DNA from: Lumnitzera littorea
Taxonomy: Eukaryota > Streptophyta > Magnoliopsida > Myrtales > Combretaceae
Assembly: GCA_024138015.1 (NCBI GenBank)
Contig: JAMXBB010000001.1
Coordinates: forward strand, 136,919,188-136,983,187
Reading direction: 5' to 3'
Length of the DNA stretch: 64,000 nucleotides
How positions within the stretch are numbered: the first letter of the stretch is position 1; each line of letters begins with the position of its first letter. The notes beneath the pieces are model-generated. The model searched no databases. It was given only the letters and a program-made list of their open reading frames with translations, and was not told the DNA's origin. A program made the position numbers and the translations under genes. Of the stretch, positions 1 to 12,005 are shown one piece after another.

Positions 1-157
1 ACCTATTTACTTATAGCTAAAATCTGTTTGTACAGAGATGATTTCAACACACGCTCTCTCACTCTCTTTTTTTTTTTTTTTGGCTGATTAAATCCAACAT
101 TATTGTCAGTCCCTAGAAAGATCGTTTTAGTATTATCCCAGAAAGAGCTTCCTGAGA

Positions 158-3100
158 TCATGCCACATCAAGAAGATGGCCATCAATAATGATTTGCTTC
201 AAGTCTATAATAAAATTGTCTCGAAGGAATCCAAATCCAAATGTCCCATCACTATACAGCCAAATCCTTCCCTCTACATTCCAAGGATCTGGATTCTTCC
301 CTGCTAAATCAGGAATAACTATATCAAAACTCGAGTTGATGGGAAGAATGCGACAGACGATTTTCTTTTCAGCACAAGATAGCAGGCTAAGAGAATTGTC
401 GTCAGCAGGAAGTGGCTGCAGGTGACTGCAGATGCCATACAAATATTCTTCCTTTGAGGAAAATGGTGGCTCTAGAAACATAACCTTCGAAGTCCAAAAA
501 ACAGGGGCAGAACTATGAAACCGTCCAACAGGTTCTCCAACACTTCGGCAGGTTATACCTCCACTCTCATCATATGTCACATGATAAAACTCCAATTCCC
601 AGGTCTCAGAAATTCCCTGCAAAAATGGAGGACATGATTTGGGTCAAACAAAAAGCAATATTCACCTTAATGTGGCAAATGCACTATTAAAAAAAAAATT
701 AAATACTAAAATGAAGGAATTATAAGACAAAAAGTTTAGGCCATGTGCAGAGACAATTTCAAGGGGATGCTGTTAGACATTGCATCACTACAGAGAGAAC
801 TAACAGTAAACAGGGAAAGGGGACCCAAAAAAGGCACAGAGGGAAAAAAAGTACTCATAATATGACATGCTTAATATTGGAGAGGATATGGTTTCTGATA
901 GAGCACAATGCGATAATAGAATCTATATAGCAGACTTCACCAAGTTGGAATAAGACTTGAGTATTGTTTGTTAATATGATTAACAATGTGTTAGGTGAAT
1001 AATTAATGTAGTAGCACCTATTAGGTAGACATCATGTATATATGCATGTCTCTTATACTTATATCAAGATATAAAAATATAGTCCCTTTTTACCTCATGG
1101 TATCAAAGCCTTGGTTGGATCCTCCTCTAGGGTGAAATGTAGCTAGGGTTTTACCACCCTTGGAAAACAACACCCCCTGCCCTGCATAGGGATATGTTGC
1201 TAATGGAACCACCAATTAGACTATCATTATGGTCCAAAAGGGCAGTAACACTCATTCCTTAATTTCATTTGCCAAACACAACTGGATATTAATACCAATG
1301 TGCCAAACCACATGAAAAATTCATTGAATCATTTCAAGAACTTCAGTGTGTGTAGTCATGCAGCACTAGTATGGGTAACAGATGGAAATGTGACCTTGGT
1401 GAAGGAACAAGTACATGTCAGATTGGCTAACCTAACCAACTCTCTACATATTTCTAAGTTAAAATATAACTTATTATCTTGAAGCAATTTAACCAGCAAT
1501 ATGAATTATGGAGTATATTATTTCCTCATTCTCATAAATTTCAGTACCTCTCCTTGGGAAAATGATTAGCAAGGGTGGCTAGTAAATGGATTGTACTTCA
1601 TCCCTACGAATGGTGAGTTATAGAAAAACCAGTCACCAAATCTTGAGTCTAAGTACCCTATGTCTATTACTTCTAGGTTTGATATCATACTATGGCATAA
1701 GAGATTAGGGAATCCTAGTTGTATGCGTTTGAAAATGTTGCATCTGAATCTTTTTCCAAATAAAATGGACAAGTTTGTTCAATGTGAATCATGTACTATG
1801 GCCAAGCTTCCAAGGAGCCCTCATCCAATGAATAAGTATAAACCATAAAATCCAAATTATTTAATCCATAGTAACATCAGGGGTCCATGAAGAATCACAA
1901 ACATCCCTAAAGCTGGGCAATTTATTACATCTATTGGCAACCATACTCGAGTAATGTTGGGTGTGTCTCATGAAAGACAAATATGAAGCGTGTAAGATTT
2001 TCAGAAAATTTTGCAAGCTAATCACAAACATGTTCTAAACTCCAATTCAAATCTTTAAAATTGATAGCAAAAGAGTATTTTTCCAAGGAATTAACTCAAT
2101 ATCTAGTCGACCAAGGTATAAACCATCAAAGCTCTTGCACATATAGGCCAGAACAAAATCAGGTGCACAGCAGAAAACAGACACTTAGTTGGAGTTGCTA
2201 GATCTACCATGTTTTCTGGTTCTAAGCCTACTTTCCTACTGGGGAGAAGTCATTCTCACAGCAGTTTACCTGATTAATGCTCTTCCTTTAAAACCTTTAA
2301 ATTTTGTACTCCGTTTGGTAAAATGTAAGTCCTTTCTTAGTGTTTGTCCTTCAATTCGTTACCCGTAAGGGTGTTTTGTTGTATTGTCTAAGTATACACA
2401 TCATCCCCTACTCATGGCAATCTCAACATCAGAGCACACCAATGCGTCTTTATAGGGTATTCACCAAGTCAAAAGGGCTATTAGTGTTACCACCCATCTT
2501 CAAGAGGATCCTTGTGTCAGGTGATGTGTTTTTTCTTTTTTTTTTTCTTTAATTTTGGTTGAAAATCATATGTATTTCCACAACAATTCTATCAAGGGGG
2601 AGCAACCTAGCACAAAAGAGCCTTGGATTTACTCTATCTCTACCAATTTGTAGACAAACTTTTCCACTTGTGTCAAACACAGATTCATTTCCAGCAAACA
2701 CATAATCCTCATACCTTTAAGTGTTTTGACCCTAAGCGTCAGTCTGCAATAAAAATAATGCCAGAGATGCAAGCATATACCATAAATCACAAGACCAAAG
2801 TATGATCAATGTCAAACCTGACAAGAGGAAGAGATACTGATGAGGAAAAATATTAGTGCAAGTTTCAAGAAAGAAAATGTGAATAAAGTGGATTCAAGAC
2901 AAGGATTTGAGAAAATTGATCAAGCTGATCTTCCTACAACACTCAACAAGGGTAAGAGATCACCTATTTCACATGTAAGATAAACTAATTTAGATTACAT
3001 GGCATATACATGACCATCACCTTGTTTTACAGCCTTCACTACACAAGTTGATAAGATAGCTATTCCTCGAAATGTGAATGAGGCTCTTGGGGTCCCAAGG

Positions 3101-5641
3101 TGGAAAAAGGAGTAATGGATGAGACAAAAGTCTTGTATAAAAATGAGACGTGGGACTTGGTGAAGCTAGCAGAGGGCAATAAAGTATTTGGTGGAAAATG
3201 GGTCTTTAGCATTAAACATAGAGAAGATGACAGTATTGAGAGATTCAAAGCACAAGGGTATACTTAGACCTATGGAATTGATTATGAAGGACGTTTGTTC
3301 CAATTGCAAAGCTCAGCTGCATTCATGTGTGACTCTCCTTAGCAGCAAATTTTAATTGGTCATTACATCAAATTAGATATCAAGAATGCTTTCTAGATGG
3401 TCAACTTGAGGAAGAAATTTATATGAGAGTACCACTTGAATTTAAGACATTAGCCTCAAACAGGAGGGTAAGCAAATTTAGAAAATCCCTTTATAATTGA
3501 AGCAATCACCTAAGCGCTTCAATTGAAGTTTGATTCAGATAGATAACAATAATAGATACATCGATTAAATGTTTAATTAACATCCTTACAGCATGAATGT
3601 GGAGAATAGTTAGGATTTACTCCATCTAAAAGTCTTCTCATCAGTTAAATATTTAATTAATCCTTGCAGAAGATAAGCAGATGACAACACTCCACCTGAC
3701 TAGCTCCCTAACTAGTGTTCAAAATGAAAACAGGAGAACACAACTGCAATTGAATGAAGCTTGAGCTTAAGCTTCAGCTTTCAAACATGGGGTTGGTCAT
3801 AGGAGCATAAACCTGAAGCACAAACTTAACCCCAAATGAATCTTGTTCAAGCCTTTTTGACTCAAATTCAAGCTCATGTTTTAATTATATCATGCATAAT
3901 TAAATTTAATAAAATTGTGCCTAGACAAACCAAATAAGCTCAAGCTCATCTATGGACACAGGTGTTCAGGAGGTCAAACAGGGTATGACCAATCCAGCAT
4001 GGATCAACAAGAGGCTGACCCAAGAAAGATATCAGGGGAGATTGACCAGCCTTGGTCAACCGATCTATAGTGAAATCAGCCTTCAGCTGATCACATGAGA
4101 CTGTTCAGGCTTTTGATCGTTTTTATATTTTATGTTATTCACCTTTATTTTATTTAGGTCATTTTCCTAAATTTTTTTATTTTCTATGTTATTTTCATGT
4201 TATTTCAATTAGTTTCCTAATTTATTTTATCAGCCCTAGGGTTTATTGTAAGCCTATAAAGGCAACCTAGAGTCATTATTAGGGAGTTGAGTTCGCTTGT
4301 TATCCTTTTAGCATTCAAAATTTATGTCCTTTAGACTTTAATGAGTATTGAAAAATTGATTCCTCTTTATTCATCTTTGTGTTCTTATCAGTCTAAACTA
4401 GATTGCGAGCACATCTATGCACACATCATTATAACCCAACCAAAATCGAATTGAACTAGATTGAATACTCCACTAGGTAATATCACTTTACTTATTTGAC
4501 CCATAAAATCATAGGATATTAACCATCATTGACATATTGAAATCACTTCCTTGAAATCTTTCATTCAAAACAGGCAAATATCAACGTAGCTCTCACCACC
4601 ATTAACAACTACTGCCACAAGGTCATCTCACCACCCTTGATTTGACCCTTATTAAAACTGAATAGCAAAATCAAGATAGTTTTCCAAACTCTATTGCCTT
4701 CTATATAAACATCAACTACCTCCTGCCACCTCTACAACTATTACCACTAGCTAATGTTTGACCCACTCTAACAAATATTGAAATACACTTTCAAAAAAGG
4801 TGAAAGAATGTACCTTCCACAGACCCTGCAAAGGCCGTGATGGCATGGGAGAAGCGTTGACTACCTTCACAAAATACTCAGCATCCCACTTCCTGAACCC
4901 TTGCCTCTCCCTCCTTTTTTGCTTCATCAATGCAACATTCCCACTGGAAACCTTAACATCCCCACAATACCTCCGAATCTCCGATACGTATTGCTCAGGC
5001 AAAGCTAACAACAAATCATTGCAAGACCCAATACTCACCTCCTCAATGCCACAATTCTCACTTTTCATAACACAGTCATATCCAACATTCTCTTTCACTA
5101 TTATATAGTCATTACCCTTAATACCAACATTCACAGACAGCAAATTCCTCTCCTTTAAAGCATAATCCTCTATTAATTCACGGTGTTCGCTCTCGGGATC
5201 AAGAAAGCTTACCGTATCGCCACCTGAAGACAGAGTGATCCACAAGAACGGCGACCTAATTACTTCATAAGTACCATTCCTCCCAGGAGACACCCATGAA
5301 GCCACAACGAAACACGGGCCCCACTCAAACGATACCAAGGGAGGAGAAGAAGTTCTCTCAACGCGCCAGAAGCCAATTACTTTCTCCAGTTTGATTAGGG
5401 TTTTACAAAGAAGCTTATAATGGGTTTTCCCATTTCCCCATTTGCGGATTAAGGTCTTGGAGCCCCATCTCCGGTGACACATGTTATACCATAGCTTATC
5501 GTCGTCGTTGAACAGGTGTGCGAAGTGTTTTGATGTGGAAGCGAAGGTGGCAAGGTCGGGAGGAGAAAGAAAGGAAAGAATGCAGAATTGGACGTCTTCG
5601 GGGAAATCGGTGAAGGGGACGGACTGGGGCTTTGGGTCCAT
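158..5641 (-). CDS. F-box protein, two exons (At3g12350-like)
   Basis: Exon 1 is 5641-4814 (276 codons from MDPKPQS) and exon 2 is 616-158 (152 codons plus TGA). The donor AAG|GTAC (4813-4812) and the acceptor TTTTTGCAG|GG (618-617) join in phase 0, giving PLQGLWK-GISETW, a junction I know from plant F-box proteins of the At3g12350/At5g39450 type. The predicted product is 428 residues. The F-box is at about residues 10-55 (DFPEDVQFCILSFLSP, then STSKHFAHLF and LWYNMCHRRWG). A basic KQKRRERQGFRKWDAE stretch precedes the junction. The C-terminal half holds the conserved NSSFDIVIPDLAG and GTFGFGFLRDNFIIDLK segments. F-box proteins usually bind Skp1 in SCF ubiquitin ligases; the substrate here is unknown. 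Reading on past the donor gives only a 20-residue tail to a stop at 4751. The intron is unusually long (4197 bp) because of a copia insertion. No frame damage is visible in either exon. Family call is from remembered similarity, not a search. Confidence 0.88.
989..1097 (+). repeat. possible 5' LTR of intronic copia element
   Basis: This stretch begins TGTTAGGTG and ends TACCTCA directly before a Met-type primer binding site, as a Ty1/copia 5' LTR would. At about 109 bp it is short for the family. No matching 3' LTR was found, so the left limit is a guess; another TG start lies near 969. Confidence 0.35.
1098..3540 (+). mobile_element. Ty1/copia retrotransposon remnant in F-box intron
   Basis: The remnant is antisense to the host gene. 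It starts with TGGTATCAAAGCC (1098-1110), the copia primer site for initiator Met tRNA. A gag/protease-side fragment ends LHISKLKYNLLS (about 1300-1482). The GAG-pre-integrase domain follows at 1660-1848 (LWHKRLGNPS, then CESCTMAKLPRS, the CxxC half of the zinc finger). A frameshifted integrase lies at about 1850-2560. The start of the copia reverse transcriptase is at about 3055-3530: the EAL..W segment, VFGGKWVF, IKHREDDSIERFKA and KFRKSLYN are readable across frameshifts and stops. The element stops after the KSLY motif, so the catalytic part of the RT, the RNase H and the 3' LTR are missing. It is dead. Confidence 0.85.
3541..4813. other. remaining intron sequence, weak LTR-like stretch
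   Basis: No coding signal is visible. At about 4100-4400 the sequence resembles a plant LTR or TRIM promoter end: a pyrimidine-rich stretch, a CCTATAAAGGC TATA-like site near 4253, and an end at CTTATCA near 4390. I found no partner copy in the window, so I do not call an element. Confidence 0.3.
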
Positions 5642-7800
5642 TTTCTGAAGGTTCTAGGGTGAGGGCTTGTTGCGTAGGGACTGTGCTCGAAGAAATGCTT
5701 GTGCGGATGGTTTCCGATTTCGCGAGGTTTCTGGGCTGTGAATAGGAAGATGTCGTTTATGAATCCTTCTTGATTCTTTGCATAAACTTCTTGATGATGT
5801 TCTTTCGTTGAAATGATGTTCCAGGATATAGTAAGCGTCCGTATCAAGTGCCGCTATTGATTTATTAAAGAGAAAAAAACATTTTTAAAAGTCGATAAGA
5901 AAGACAGGAAGAAAGGATATTTTTGTTCTTCTTTCTTTATTTCTTTCTTTCTTTCTTTCCTTTTTTTTTTTTTCTCTTTTCCTTTTTTAACCTTAGAAGA
6001 GTCCAAGCACGCAGATTGTCATTTTCCCTTTTATCATTTTGTTTATGATTCCAGGCCTGAGTAAAGCATTCCATTGGTTTTTCCTTCTTTTTTTTTCCCC
6101 TCCACCCAATATATTACAACTTAAAAAGAGCATTTAATTATGTAATTTTTATAATATTAAATTAAACAAAAAACTTTATTTCATATTTAATTTATAACCT
6201 TACTTAATAATTGAACAAAAAATTAAACTAATAAACTAGATAAAAGACTCAAATTTTATCTCATCTACGCTATAATACAAAAATAATATTTACTAAATAA
6301 GAAATATTACAAAATTTTATATTAAATACTGTATAGACCAAATATAATATAATATAATAAATTTTATCAAATTCTCTTTATACTTATTCTATCAATTTTT
6401 TTTATTCAATACAATTCTTATAATTAAACGCTTCCTAAAATTACAGAACCAAATCTTATTCGCTCTATCAAGATTTGATGTCTGTATTATTATATTATGA
6501 TGACATTGATAATGAATTCTATTATTTTATATGCCCTTACTGGCTAGGCTCAAGATGATAATTATGCTAATGCTATTTTCTTTCTTCCTCCTGCATTTTG
6601 TTTATCTATTTTGAAAAAACAAAAGACTTTGTTGTGTAAGGACGTGAGGACTCCTATCAATATTCCTTTTACTAGTTGCTGGATGCTCAAGTTGGGTGAA
6701 ACTCAAGTAGCATCATGCTCAAACTTTTGTATCTAGCCTAGTGCTAGATTATCTATTCATATTTTGCTAGTGGTGCATCTTTCCATCGAAAAGAGAGAGA
6801 GAGAGAGAGAGAAAGAGCCTAATATATAGGGGTTTAATGAGATGAACTAAATGTATCTTGAACATATATAAAAATAAAGTCTCTTCTCACTCTTATAAAT
6901 AGAAATAATCTCTTTTTTTTTTTAACTAATATTATATTACAAACTTAGAAAGAAAAAATAGAATCTAATTCATCTTATGTCATTAAACTATGACAACTTT
7001 TGAAAAATATTTTCAATCATCGTAATTCTTAGAGCACGTAGCTCAAGCATTCAACATAAATGCATCATAAAACCAGGCATGGGTTCCCTATCTGGTCTAC
7101 AACCACCAGGCTGCTGATTCACCTTCAAGCAAACGAAGACCGGTCTGTATGGTCCCAGTTTTGTTTTGCTAGTTCCTCGTGGGTCTATGAGCCGTGAACC
7201 AGCTCATCCATTTGTTTTTAAATTTTTTCTTTCCTTTTTCTCCCCTCAGTTTTACATCTAGTTCAAATTGTGCTGATACTCCGCAGTTTCGCTTTGATCA
7301 AAAGACCGATTAGTTAATTAATTACAATCGAATTCTACTCCGTTATCAAGTCATTAATATGAAATGACAGATAATTTATTCATTTATTTAATGACATACA
7401 TATAAGAACATAGAAACACTACTACTGTTATAAGATATTATGGTATTATGGTATCAGAGATAAATAAGGCACCACCGGTACCTCACATGAAATAATTATA
7501 AAGTAATAAAACAAAATAACTAAATGTAAAGTGACAGATGATACAAAGTTTTATAAGTAATTCTACAACTCAGTATTTTAGTTAACCATTATTACACCAT
7601 TTTCGTAAAAATCCCAAATTATTGAAGTATGCGATTACAGTCAAAAGTTAAAAATAGACGAGCAAGACACGATAATGATCTAATTATTGGCATACCAAAA
7701 TAAAAAAATATGAGATTATGATCTAATGCACAGAAAGTATTTAAAGTTAAATAAGTATTGAAAACCATAGTATCATTTCTTTTCATGCCACTGCTTGTAT
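5642..7800. other. AT-rich intergenic DNA upstream of F-box gene
   Basis: No gene is supported. The stretch holds a (TTTC)n/(T)n tract at about 5935-5975, which on the minus strand is a (GAAA)n tract roughly 300 bp upstream of the F-box start codon, and a (GA)n microsatellite at about 6793-6813. The rest is AT-rich and unremarkable. The F-box promoter should lie in its first few hundred bases; I see no convincing core element. Confidence 0.5.
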
Positions 7801-7804
7801 TAGT

Positions 7805-8500
7805 TATATGAAACTAAGGGCAAGTTCAGAACGATTTAGTTCAATCTTTCCTCCCAACAGGACCAAATCATAAAAATATGATCCGATTTTTTATAGTATT
7901 AAACCAAACTTTATAATTTGAATTGAGAATTTTTCTAAATCATAAAAATTTAGATTTAATTTAAGAATTAAACCATATCTTCTAATTTAAAAAACATATT
8001 TATAAAGCATATAATCCCATATAAAAAATATTAAATTGATTTAAAAGTACTAAATATTATTATAATAAAGGTTGATAAAATTAATATTCATGAGACTAAA
8101 AATTTTCAAATGTTTATTAATAACTAATTTCATTTATAAAAATAACATACGATACAAATTTTGAGTTAAATTACATTTATAACTTATACATTATACCAAT
8201 TAAATATTTAATACATATACATTTCAATAAATTTAAAGAAAAAGTTCTTTTAAATACTATATTATAACAAAAAATAATCTCTAATTGAAGTAAAATATTA
8301 CTATACTTTTTATAATACTATTTCATTCAATTTTACGAATTAATTTAATTTATCCTTCTAAACTAATCATAAATTTTTAATTTGGTTTTAATTGAAAAAT
8401 TCCTAAATCAAATTATAAAAAAAAAAAAAAAAAACCATATTTTCAATTTAATTTAATTCGATTTAGTTGGCTTTTTTTCCCACCCTTACATGAAACTGCG
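7805..8500. mobile_element. MITE-like imperfect inverted repeat
   Basis: The two halves are diverged inverted copies. ATAATTTGAATTGAGAATTT in the left arm (near 7913) matches, reverse-complemented, a segment near 8390-8415. CGATTTAGTT near 7829 pairs with its inverse near 8459-8470. The right end carries an A-run and a TTTCCCACCCTTA end, which inverted reads TAAGGGTGGGAAA, the kind of terminus seen in plant hAT-like non-autonomous elements. Arms are diverged and no clear target duplication is visible, so the class is uncertain. Confidence 0.4.
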
Positions 8501-9549
8501 TAAGTTTCCATCATCTACATCTCCCATGAATTATCTTCATCACCTAATATGCTTTGTGCCCACCACTTCCTTAAACTTCAGCATCAATTAAAGTTTTTAT
8601 TAAGTAAAGCAAATATTCAAGAAAGTACAGGATATAAGGCAGATTAAAGAGCAAAAGAAAATGTACAAGTTTTTGCATGCATCTAATACAATAATGTGCC
8701 CAAGAAAAAGAAAAGATGGCAATCCAATTTGCAACACATAATAAACTATGAATATTGTTCATTTTTTACCACAAGCTTCACATATTGTATAGAGCACAAA
8801 GTGAAATAAATGTTTAATCATAGTTGCTACCTTCTGCATTTCTCCTTAATTCTTGACTTCTTCAATAAGCTTTACTTCAATCACCTGTTTTAATAACTGG
8901 AGATCTCTAGAAAGACAATGCAAAAATTATCCCTGGAAAAATTCTTAAGTATATTACAATACCAACATTATAGAGAATTTGTACTCTATAAATGCAAGAA
9001 AAATACTAAAAGATAAGACAACTTTTAGGAAAAGTGTGATAGATAACCACAATTCTTCTTACACAGAACTACCATTCAGCCTGCGTAAGTGTGTGCACAG
9101 GTTAACCCAACAAAAACAGACCGATTTGAAGAAACAGCGAGAGCCATAGGTCCATTGCCTTTTAACAGGAGGCTTCTCCGCACTATCTTTGATAAAGAAA
9201 AAGACGACCAGCTAAGAAGGAATGAGATTAACAACTTGGCAACACAATATATCGATATCGCCTGCAATAGTAATGAGAGACACTCGGGTATATCATATCT
9301 CAAAAGGACGTGTTAATTTTTCGGTAACATTATCAGAAATTGAACCGTTACTAAAACATTAAAAAAAAAAAAAAGGAAAAAAGGGCAGTAGATACCGATC
9401 ATTACCATTTTTATACAAGTGTCACCAAATTATAAAACAGTGTTACCAAAAAAATGAAAAGACTTAATATTAAGCTGTCACATATTGACTAGCACCAAGA
9501 ATTTGCCGATAGTGATAGCAGTTTTAGCATCGATACTTCCATCGGAAAA

Positions 9550-9580
<31 letters not shown>

Positions 9581-12005
9581 CCCACAAAACTAGCATCGAT
9601 ACAAACATTTTTGTGTGCTCCAAAACCCACCAAAATACAATGTGCAGACTTCACTTCACTCCACTCCAAAACCAACAAAGCTTAAGTCACCGGTGAAGTC
9701 ACTGGTTCAAAACATGTATATTCAAAAACAAGTACATTCAAGAAATAAACCCTAAAGCTAAACTAAATAATCATGTTCCTGCCACATGTTTAAATACGTA
9801 TTTGTAAAACTGATTACAAGGCTTCAAATGCATTCACATAAGTGCAATATCATGCATAAATGGAGAGAACTGTCTCTCAGGTCAGAGATCAAGAACAAGC
9901 ATCCCCACTCCTAGCTCATAAAGAAAAGTGGGATCAGTGCCTAATGCTTCTTTACTACCTGACAATGGATGAGAGAAATGACACTAAGCAAGTCATTTAC
10001 ACCAAACAGAGCTGGAAAGAGAAATGAGATCTTGCAAACAGGTCAGTTCTTCAAGAACAACTCAATAGCCAATACAAAACACAACTGTAAATACTTAAAA
10101 ATATGTCAACTTGGCAAGGCAGCCCCTGGTTTCTAGCCTACATGTATGGACAGGTTAGGTGTAAAAACAAAATTGAAAAGCCTTTAGCATTATTAGATTG
10201 AATGTTCTATGGTTGTGGAATATGGATGTGCAATAACCCTACGTTAGTATTGTAAAAAAGAAATGCTAGACTTGTTATGATTAACAGCACCTTCAGCTCT
10301 CAAATATCCAGAATAGAGTGACTCATAAGTCATAAAACATAAGAGGTCGCACAGCAGCTTTCACATAGCTAACACACACCATTTCTCTCATAACAAGGCG
10401 GGGAAAAATGTTCCAAATTATAGAGAGATGGAAGTACATTTCTGCCAACAATTGCCAGATGAATGAGTCACTTAAAATAGATCCCTAGAAAGGCAGAAAT
10501 AACTTTATTTTATTTCTTCTGATTTCAAGATTTCCTGACACTCTGCTTTGTTTTTGAATTATCAAAAAAAGTAGAGGGGTTAGAAAATAATGAAACCTAA
10601 AGATTTCACATTATATAGAGTAGTAGAATTTGTCCCCTAAAGGGTATCTATTCCTCCTGCCACTCCAATTGTAGTAACATCTTAATGAAACTTATGTCAG
10701 ATAAAAACTTTCAGTTAAGAGCTTAAAGCTGTTCTAATCATGTACAAAATGGTTATTCGCAATTAGCTGAACATACGAGTTTCATAAGCAAAGTCATTGT
10801 GTCTTTGTTTCTGATGTGTTCAGAGGAAGCACATCGCATGAAAAAGAGGACACTATACCAGTGGAGCATTGAGCCTGACTTGCTAACAAAGGCCAAATCC
10901 CAGGAATCACATTCAGAGTTTACTCTAGGAAGCATAAAGGCAGATTGTGAGAGATATAGGGAAAAATATTTGTAGTTCTGTTAGAACCAAAGGTTTGTCC
11001 CAGTTTGATAAGTGGTCCACATGGCAAGCATGATAGTGGAGGTATAAGCATTTGGTTAGTAACTAGCTGAAGAGGCATTTGTACACTTAGTTATCAAGGT
11101 CCATTATGATCCTTTGGAATTAATCTTAGTTAATCACTTCACTTGATTGATCAAAACAACTCACAGTCTCTATCCTATCACATTCTCACCAGATAAGATA
11201 GCTTCCAGGAAAAGCTAGCTTAGCTAAAAATCACCTGCATCAGTCTTGATCAACAACCTGGGAAAATCACAGTTGTAACTCCAAATCATCATTCTTTCAA
11301 ATTATCATGGTGATTCTACTTCTAAGAAAAAATTGCTATATTCAAAAAATTAAATAGAAATCTTTGATTCAAGAGTATTTTCTATTGGAATTCTTATATC
11401 TCACCAATCGAATAATAAAAGCTTGCTAGATTCTCCATATGTCATTTTAGTTAGATGATTACTAAAAGCATGATTTAGAACATAATGACCTGAACTACAT
11501 ATCCAGAAGCTAGTTTTTTTTGTCAAACAGGTAGCTATAGCTGAACTACTTTTCTCAGAACCAATATCCTAGATGCTAAAGTAAGATCAGACATGGTAGT
11601 TATATTACTGCAGTTTAAGCATTGCAAAGAGTTAATCACTTGCTCATAAATATTTAGTTTGTGGAGGCAATGGATGAACTAATTTTTTTTTTATTCAATT
11701 GCAAAAACAGTGATACGAGACATGCAGCATCAAGGACACATTGCTATTCCTAGCAAATAAGGCTCAAACATGTGCCTGCACCAAAATCATGACTAAACCT
11801 AATTTATGCATGCACACAATACATATCAACAAAAATGAATCATCATCACAGGTAAGGATAACGCATGATACAGCAATGGATTTTTATGTCAAAACAGCAA
11901 CATGTCTATAGTGAAGATATCCAAAGGGAAGCAGAAGACAGACCTCCTTTTCACAGCATCCCAGCTACAGCTACAGAAGACAAACCTAAAGGCATCACCA
12001 TATGA
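8501..12005. other. intergenic / 3' flank of the TRFL-type gene
   Basis: No recognisable protein is encoded. An (AT)n microsatellite lies at about 9558-9580 behind an A-run. A plus-strand open stretch at 9089-9316 is described separately. The part nearest 12000 should include the 3' UTR of the minus-strand TRFL-type gene, but I could not place a polyadenylation site. Confidence 0.4.
9089..9316 (+). other. unrecognised 75-codon open stretch
   Basis: This frame reads MCAQVNPTKTDRFEETARAI and on to LKRTC. It is less AT-rich than its surroundings and contains charged, protein-like composition (FDKEKDDQLRRNE). The other strand is also open for 75 codons, which weakens the case for either. An AG before GTTAACC (near 9100) could be a splice acceptor. 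I do not recognise it; it may be an orphan exon or chance. Confidence 0.15.

Noticed and set aside
5449..5847. Minus-strand 132-codon frame overlapping the F-box start
   Set aside because: Out-of-frame overlap of exon 1, low-complexity Pro/Ser content, no family.
9478..9685. Frames across 9478-9685 on both strands
   Set aside because: They read through an A-run and an (AT)n microsatellite.
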